Source of the DNA: CAZPQV01 sp964588705
Lineage (GTDB): Bacteria; Bacteroidota; Bacteroidia; Flavobacteriales; Weeksellaceae
Direction of reading: 5' to 3'
NCBI GenBank assembly: GCA_964588705.1
Contig: CAZPQV010000013.1
Coordinates: 1-46,416, forward strand
Length of the DNA stretch: 46,416 nucleotides
Shown here: in pieces, positions 41,667-46,416 of the stretch
How the letters are laid out: the number at the start of each line of letters is the position of its first letter
Numbering within the stretch: position 1 is the stretch's first letter
Notes under the pieces: model-generated
What the model was told of the DNA's origin: nothing
The model's database searches: none
What the model saw: the letters and a program-made list of their open reading frames with translations, nothing else
Made by a program: the position numbers and the translations under genes

Positions 41667-43115
41667 ATGGAAAAGAGAACAGTAAAGGATATTTTAGAAG
41701 GTTACAAAAAAATTCTTCATCACGATATTGTTGTTAAAGGTTGGGTTCGTGCGTTCCGTTCGAACAGATTTATTGCTCTTAACGACGGTTCTACCATCAA
41801 TAATCTTCAGATCGTAGTAGATTTTGAAAAATTTGATGAAGAACTGATTAAAAAAATTCACACTGCATCTTCACTTAAAATTACTGGTGAAGTGATTGAA
41901 AGCCAGGGAGCAGGGCAGAACGTGGAAATTGTAGCTAAGAAAATTGAAATTCTTGGAGACAACTTTTTCGAAGAATTACAGTCAACTATCCTTCAGCCAA
42001 AAAAACATTCACTGGAGAAACTTCGTGAGCAGGCGCATCTTCGTTTCAGAACCAATCTTTTCGGAGCGGTTTTCAGAGTGAGAAGTGCGGTGAGCTTTGC
42101 CATTCACGAATTCTATAATAAAAATCAGTTCTTTTATATCAATACGCCAATAATTACCGGTGCCGATGCAGAAGGGGCGGGCGAAATGTTTGGGGTAACA
42201 AACTTTGATCTGAACGACGTTCCAAGAGATGAAAACGGAGATGTAAACTTTGATGAAGATTTCTTTGGAAGAAAAACAAGTCTTACCGTTTCCGGACAGT
42301 TAGAGGCAGAAACTGCTGCAATGGGATTGGGCAGAGTTTATACTTTTGGACCGACATTCCGTGCAGAAAATTCGAATACTACGCGTCACCTTGCAGAATT
42401 TTGGATGGTGGAGCCGGAAGTTGCTTTCAACAATCTTGAAGACAATATCGATTTGGCTGAAAACTTCCTGAAATATGTCATTCAATACGTTCTCGACAAC
42501 TGTAAGGATGACTTAGAATTCCTTGATAAACGTTTTGCCGAAGAACAGAAACAAAAACCTGAAAAAGACAGAGCGAAAGAAGGTTTAATAGAGAAATTGG
42601 AAAATGTGGTGAAGAAGAGATTCAAGAGAGTTTCTTATTCTGAAGCCATTGAAATTTTAATGAATTCTAAGGAAAACAAAAAAGGAAAATTCCAGTATCC
42701 TGTAGAACATTGGGGAACCGATCTTCAGTCTGAGCACGAAAGGTATCTGGTTGAAAAACACTTCGAAAGTCCTGTGGTTTTATTCGATTATCCAAAAGAG
42801 ATTAAAGCTTTCTACATGCGTCTGAACGAAGATGATAAAACGGTTGCAGCAATGGATGTTCTGTTCCCTGGAATTGGTGAAATCATCGGCGGTTCGCAAA
42901 GAGAGGAAAGAATTGAAGTTCTGAAGAAGAAGATGGAAGAAATGCACGTGGACGAAGAAGAACTTTGGTGGTATTTGGATACGAGAAAATTCGGATCTGT
43001 ACCGCATGCCGGTTTCGGACTTGGGCTGGAAAGACTGGTATTGTTCATAACCGGTATGACCAATATTCGCGATGTGATTCCTTTCCCAAGGGCGCCGAAG
43101 AGTGCAGAATTTTAA
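41667..43115 (+). CDS. asnS: Asparaginyl-tRNA synthetase
   Basis: A class II synthetase that charges tRNA-Asn. An N-terminal OB-fold domain (about 1-110; VVKGWVRAFRSNRFIALNDGS) precedes the catalytic domain with motif 2 FGPTFRAENSNTTRHLAEFWMVEPE and motif 3 GFGLGLERLVLFITGM. 482 residues. ATG 41667 (MEKRTVKD) is chosen from the promoter position. It is followed closely by rpoN, which has its own -7 element. Confidence 0.95.
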   Translation: MEKRTVKDILEGYKKILHHDIVVKGWVRAFRSNRFIALNDGSTINNLQIVVDFEKFDEELIKKIHTASSLKITGEVIESQGAGQNVEIVAKKIEILGDNFFEELQSTILQPKKHSLEKLREQAHLRFRTNLFGAVFRVRSAVSFAIHEFYNKNQFFYINTPIITGADAEGAGEMFGVTNFDLNDVPRDENGDVNFDEDFFGRKTSLTVSGQLEAETAAMGLGRVYTFGPTFRAENSNTTRHLAEFWMVEPEVAFNNLEDNIDLAENFLKYVIQYVLDNCKDDLEFLDKRFAEEQKQKPEKDRAKEGLIEKLENVVKKRFKRVSYSEAIEILMNSKENKKGKFQYPVEHWGTDLQSEHERYLVEKHFESPVVLFDYPKEIKAFYMRLNEDDKTVAAMDVLFPGIGEIIGGSQREERIEVLKKKMEEMHVDEEELWWYLDTRKFGSVPHAGFGLGLERLVLFITGMTNIRDVIPFPRAPKSAEF

Positions 43116-43140
43116 TTTAACATAATTCCGAAAATTATAC

Positions 43141-43148
43141 TATTTTTG
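43141..43148 (+). promoter_or_regulatory. -7 element of rpoN
   Basis: TATTTTTG matches TAnnTTTG and lies 17 bases before the ATG at 43166. Confidence 0.55.
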
Positions 43149-43165
43149 GTAAAGCAATTAACACA

Positions 43166-44644
43166 ATGCTTAAACAGAATCTACAGATAAAATTAGGTCA
43201 GAAACTGGCTCCGCAGCAAATTCAGTTGATGAAGTTGATACAGCTTCACACGCTTGAATTTGAAAAAGAACTCGAGCGCGAGCTTGAAGAAAATCCTGCT
43301 TTGGAGAAGGCTACCGAAGAAACTGAAAAGGAAGACGATTATTCGGATTTAGACCAGTTGAATGATGAAGACAGCGAAAGCATTGAAACCGATTTTGATG
43401 TAGACGAATATCTTTTTGATGACGAACCTGCGTACAAAACCGCATCAAGCAACTATTCTTCCGATGATGAAGAGTTTGATAACGAAAGTTTGCTTACGGA
43501 AGGACAAACGCTTTACGACTATCTGATAGAGCAAATCCGACTGATAAATATTGATGAAGAAGATCTGAAAATTGCGGAATACATCATCGGAAACCTCGAT
43601 ACTGACGGATATCTTAGAAGGGAAATAAAATCAATTGTTGATGATCTTGCGTTCTCGCAAGGTGTTTATACAACGAAGGAAAAAGTAGAGGGTATTCTTG
43701 AAAATTATGTTCAGAAACTTGATCCTCCGGGAGTTGCCGCAAGAAACCTTCAGGAATGTCTGTTGCTGCAGATTGAGAAGAAGGTCAGCAGCGACAAATC
43801 TGTAAATCTGGCTGCGGATATCATTGGAAATCAGTTTGATGCACTTACCAATAAGCATTATAAAAAAATCATGCAGAAGTATGATATCGATGAAGATGAT
43901 CTGCGTGATGCACTGGATGAAATCTCAAAACTCTCTCCAAGAGTTGGCGGTAATTTCGATACACAAACGATTACGATCAATCAGGAAATTATTCCGGATT
44001 TCACCATTAAAATTATCGAAAAAGGACCGAAAGGAGCGGAGGTAATTCCAATGCTGAACAGCAAAAATGCACCGACACTCCGTGTTTCTGATGATTATAA
44101 GGAAATCCTCGAAACTTATTCTCACGATAAAGATTCTAAGGAACATAAGCAGGCAGCACTTTTCATTAAACAAAAACTGGATGCGGCAAAATGGTATATT
44201 GATGCCATTAACCAAAGACAGAATACGTTGATGCAAACTATTTCTGCGATTGTAAAACTTCAGAAAGAATATTTCCTTACCGGTGACGACAAATCTCTGA
44301 AACCAATGATTCTAAAGGACGTTGCCGATATCACAGGATTTGATATTTCAACGATTTCAAGGGTGGTAAAAAGTAAATATGCCGACACTCCAAACGGAAT
44401 TCTTTACCTAAAAGATCTGTTCTCTGATTCATTAACAAATGATGACGGTGAAGAAGTTTCAACCAAGGAAATTAAAATGTACCTTCAGGAAGCCATCGAT
44501 AAAGAGAATAAGAGAAAGCCTTATACCGATGATGCCTTAGTTGGAATTCTGAAAGAAAAAGGATACAACATTGCAAGACGAACCATCGCCAAATACCGGG
44601 AACAGCTGAATATTCCGGTAGCAAGACTTAGAAAAGAACTTTAA
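43166..44644 (+). CDS. rpoN: RNA polymerase sigma-54 factor
   Basis: This alternative sigma factor recognises -24/-12 promoters and needs AAA+ activators. Region I is Gln/Leu-rich (QNLQIKLGQKLAPQQIQLMKLIQL), and an acidic region II spans about 45-110. The core-binding domain holds LDPPGVAARNLQECLLLQI, then the HTH DISTISRVVKSKYADTPNGI. The RpoN box ARRTIAKYREQLNIP begins near residue 470. 492 residues. No partner genes for a specific regulon are adjacent. Confidence 0.95.
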   Translation: MLKQNLQIKLGQKLAPQQIQLMKLIQLHTLEFEKELERELEENPALEKATEETEKEDDYSDLDQLNDEDSESIETDFDVDEYLFDDEPAYKTASSNYSSDDEEFDNESLLTEGQTLYDYLIEQIRLINIDEEDLKIAEYIIGNLDTDGYLRREIKSIVDDLAFSQGVYTTKEKVEGILENYVQKLDPPGVAARNLQECLLLQIEKKVSSDKSVNLAADIIGNQFDALTNKHYKKIMQKYDIDEDDLRDALDEISKLSPRVGGNFDTQTITINQEIIPDFTIKIIEKGPKGAEVIPMLNSKNAPTLRVSDDYKEILETYSHDKDSKEHKQAALFIKQKLDAAKWYIDAINQRQNTLMQTISAIVKLQKEYFLTGDDKSLKPMILKDVADITGFDISTISRVVKSKYADTPNGILYLKDLFSDSLTNDDGEEVSTKEIKMYLQEAIDKENKRKPYTDDALVGILKEKGYNIARRTIAKYREQLNIPVARLRKEL

Positions 44645-44663
44645 ATATAATATCACAAAATAT

Positions 44664-44698
44664 AAAACCCCGATTTGATTTTCAAATCGGGGTTTTTG
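44664..44698 (+). terminator. Terminator of rpoN
   Basis: A perfect 15-base-pair stem AAAACCCCGATTTGA / TCAAATCGGGGTTTT with a TTT loop lies 20 bases after the stop and is followed by TGTTTT. Confidence 0.93.
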
Positions 44699-44816
44699 TT
44701 TTACTTCTCACAATTTCTAAATGAGAAATTTATTTTTCTTACAACTAAATTAATTTAAAGGTTTAAAAAATCCGTGTAACTCAGTGTGTGGCTCATTTTT
44801 CTCCGTGTTACAACCA

Positions 44817-45488
44817 TCAATTATTTGCTTCAATTTCTTTCAGTTGCTTCAGATTTTTACTCAGTCTTCCCATAATAATTCCGTAAACAATACGGTAATA
44901 AACCCAAATTAAAACAACGCTTATCACAGTTGAAATAATCAGTCCAACAAGGAAGCCAATCATCGTAGGATTATCAAGTTCAATCTGCTGCGACGCCATC
45001 ACGTTGAAAATAAAGAACGTGAGAGTCACCATAAACAGAACCAAAAGCAGAATGTTAATCAAGATAAACAGATATACCGTTTTTCTGAATTTCAGGATAT
45101 GTAGAATAAAATCTTTCAGGTTTTCCTCAACCTTTATTTTCTTGTAACTTCTGTAGAATTTCACTACAAAATAACCGGTGATCAGTAAGCTTATCACTCT
45201 CATAATGAAATAAAGGTGGGCATAATCGGCCTCAAGCTTTCCGGTTTTTTCTACGCCCATTCTCTGCAGGATATGGATGAAGCTGTCTTCACCACTCGGT
45301 TGAAAAATGTAGAAAATATTGATCAACAGGAAAATCAGAAATTCCGCAGCACTGATCCAGAAAATATACTTCACGTAATTACGCGATTTTCTGTTCAGCA
45401 TCTGTTGGATTTCGCTGTCATTGTATTTTTCGGGAACGGGCTGCTCCTGCCATTGCTTTTTCAGGCTGTCAATATCAAAATCAGGCAT
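44817..45488 (-). CDS. Membrane protein paired with an ECF sigma factor, possible anti-sigma
   Basis: 223 residues with four membrane helices after a soluble N-terminal stretch of about 40 residues (DIDSLKKQWQEQPVPEKYNDSEIQQML). A cytosolic N-terminus before membrane helices, encoded directly after an ECF sigma gene with an eight-base overlap, is the usual arrangement for an anti-sigma factor. No zinc-binding ZAS motif (HxxxCxxC) is present and four helices is more than usual, so the assignment rests on context only. Confidence 0.55.
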   Translation of the reverse strand: MPDFDIDSLKKQWQEQPVPEKYNDSEIQQMLNRKSRNYVKYIFWISAAEFLIFLLINIFYIFQPSGEDSFIHILQRMGVEKTGKLEADYAHLYFIMRVISLLITGYFVVKFYRSYKKIKVEENLKDFILHILKFRKTVYLFILINILLLVLFMVTLTFFIFNVMASQQIELDNPTMIGFLVGLIISTVISVVLIWVYYRIVYGIIMGRLSKNLKQLKEIEANN

Positions 45489-45975
45489 GCTTTTCCATCA
45501 GTTCTTTAAGAGTTTTTTTCAGTCTGTTCATTTTCACGCGAGCGTTCACTTCAGAAATACCCAAAGTTTCAGCAATTTCTCTGTATGGTTGGTCATCCAG
45601 GTACATCATTACAATCGCCCTTTCCACTCGTGGAAGCATTTTTATCACTTTATAAAGTAGGGAGATTTGCTGTTGTTTTTCGTCGTCGTCTTCCGGAAAA
45701 TCCTTGTAATGGAAGTCCATCAGTTCGTCCGTTTGTGGCGATTTAGTCTTCTTTCGGAAAAGTGTAATGGCGGTATTCAGCGCTACACGATACATCCAGG
45801 TCGAAATCTTGCTGTTCCCCTTGAATGTGTCGTAACTTCGCCACAATTGTAACACAATTTCCTGAAAAAGGTCCTGCTCATCTTCCGGCGAGTTCGTGTA
45901 AAGCCGCGAAACCTTAATAATCAATCCCTGATTATCTTTAATAAGTTTCGAAAACTCTTTTTCTCTCTCCTGCAA
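45481..45975 (-). CDS. ECF-type RNA polymerase sigma factor
   Basis: 164 residues. Region 2 reads DEQDLFQEIVLQLWRSYDTFKGNSKISTWMYRVALNTAI, the usual core-binding and -10 recognition block. Region 4 reads LPRVERAIVMMYLDDQPYREIAETLGISEVNARVKMNRLKKTL. It directs a small regulon, probably in response to an envelope signal. The downstream membrane protein gene overlaps it by eight bases and may hold it inactive. I see no consensus -7 element upstream, and repeat DNA begins within 100 bases. Confidence 0.92.
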   Translation of the reverse strand: MQEREKEFSKLIKDNQGLIIKVSRLYTNSPEDEQDLFQEIVLQLWRSYDTFKGNSKISTWMYRVALNTAITLFRKKTKSPQTDELMDFHYKDFPEDDDEKQQQISLLYKVIKMLPRVERAIVMMYLDDQPYREIAETLGISEVNARVKMNRLKKTLKELMEKHA

Positions 45976-46416
45976 AACCTTAGAATTTTGCGAACGAAGA
46001 TATTAAAAAACTTTCTATAATTTTTTGGAGCAGCACGATTTTTCCTTCATAATGAATTTTCCACCGGCTTTCCACTGTATCCCCGAAGTTTCGGGGGATG
46101 CCGTTGCAATCCGGGCTAAAAGATCTTTCCAACCTTTTCAGTCGCGACCGTAGTCCTGCCTGTTCAATAGGAAGTTTAGTATTAGCGGCTAGCAAATGAA
46201 TCCAGTCTTGAATTTTGGCTCTTTTGTTTTAAGACAAAAGAACATAAATCGCTCCGTGCCCTTCTGCTAACACTAATGCACGAATTTTGCAAAAATATTA
46301 TTGCATCCGTGGCATTCCAATCTGTGTAATCTGCTCAATCAACGAGAGACAAATCAAAAATACTCCGTGCTCTTTGTAATTCCTCCGTGAAGTCTGTGCT
46401 ACTAATATAAATCATA
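45976..46416. other. Non-coding interval at the right end
   Basis: No gene is visible. It holds copy 2 of the 45-base hairpin repeat (46067-46111), a hairpin CTTTTGT / ACAAAAG (46221-46240), and from about 46250 to the end a series of TCCGTG, TCTGTG and TTTGTG phrases. Confidence 0.6.
46067..46111 (+). repeat. 45-base hairpin repeat, copy 2
   Basis: It matches 9662-9706 at 42 of 45 positions, including the CCCCGAAGTTTCGGGG hairpin (46081-46096) and GGATGCCG-TGCAATC. The DNA to its left differs from copy 1, so the shared unit is the right part of the element. Confidence 0.8.

Noticed and set aside
46221..46240. A terminator hairpin CTTTTGT / ACAAAAG
   Set aside because: It is short and AT-rich, with no adjacent gene end and no T tract.

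Overview
The window is AT-rich, densely coded and typical of the Bacteroidota, most likely a Flavobacteriales member close to Chryseobacterium, Kaistella or Cloacibacterium. The grounds are the gene families (DUF4136, DUF5522, PduO-type adenosyltransferase, clade II NosZ with a Sec/lipoprotein signal) and repeated Bacteroidota promoters (TTTG or TTG, about 19 bases, then TAnnTTTG, often ending in TTTGC). It is a draft scaffold. Two runs of ten Ns (27389-27398 and 31377-31386) break nosZ and follow dnaK, and dnaK also carries a frame break with missing codons that looks like an assembly error.

Layout. 1-5400: 3' part of an ABC exporter, a lipoprotein, a four-helix-bundle gene with an in-frame stop, a cobalamin adenosyltransferase, thiamine pyrophosphokinase and arginine decarboxylase. 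5441-9547: a secreted alpha/beta hydrolase, agmatinase (completing arginine to putrescine with SpeA), an AlkB-like dioxygenase, and a BON lipoprotein paired with a BON/SH3 protein. 9786-14035: two tandem DAACS symporters, then an Mrp ATPase and NifU-domain pair for Fe-S work. 14156-19326: a small coiled-coil membrane protein, an acyl-CoA synthetase, and ppx-ppk1 for polyphosphate.

19464-29331 is the accessory core: a respiratory nitrous oxide reduction island. On the minus strand lie a cytochrome c lipoprotein, nosZ, a four-helix membrane protein, nosL, nosD, nosF and nosY, then a fasciclin lipoprotein. On the plus strand lie a CRP/FNR-family regulator, a heme-copper-oxidase-like membrane protein and a second small cytochrome c. 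Three promoters here (membrane protein, fasciclin, cytochrome c-nosZ) carry a TGA-N6-TCA palindrome (TATGACTGnAATCATA in the best two) whose centre lies 29.5-30.5 bases from the start of the -7 element. This suggests one activator, probably the neighbouring CRP/FNR protein, controls the island. Two GTAAC-N4-GTTAC palindromes in the same island suggest a second regulator.

29501-46416 returns to housekeeping: dnaK, ettA, an uncharacterised 331-residue protein, a nucleoid-associated protein, cysK-cysE, mdh, a Tat-exported alkaline phosphatase, asnS, rpoN, and an ECF sigma factor overlapping a membrane protein gene. Intergenic DNA holds several dispersed repeat families: GGAAGAC-type, TCCGTG/TCTGTG-type, a 45-base hairpin repeat and a 72-base cloverleaf-like element. 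I see no rRNA, tRNA, CRISPR array, insertion sequence or prophage.
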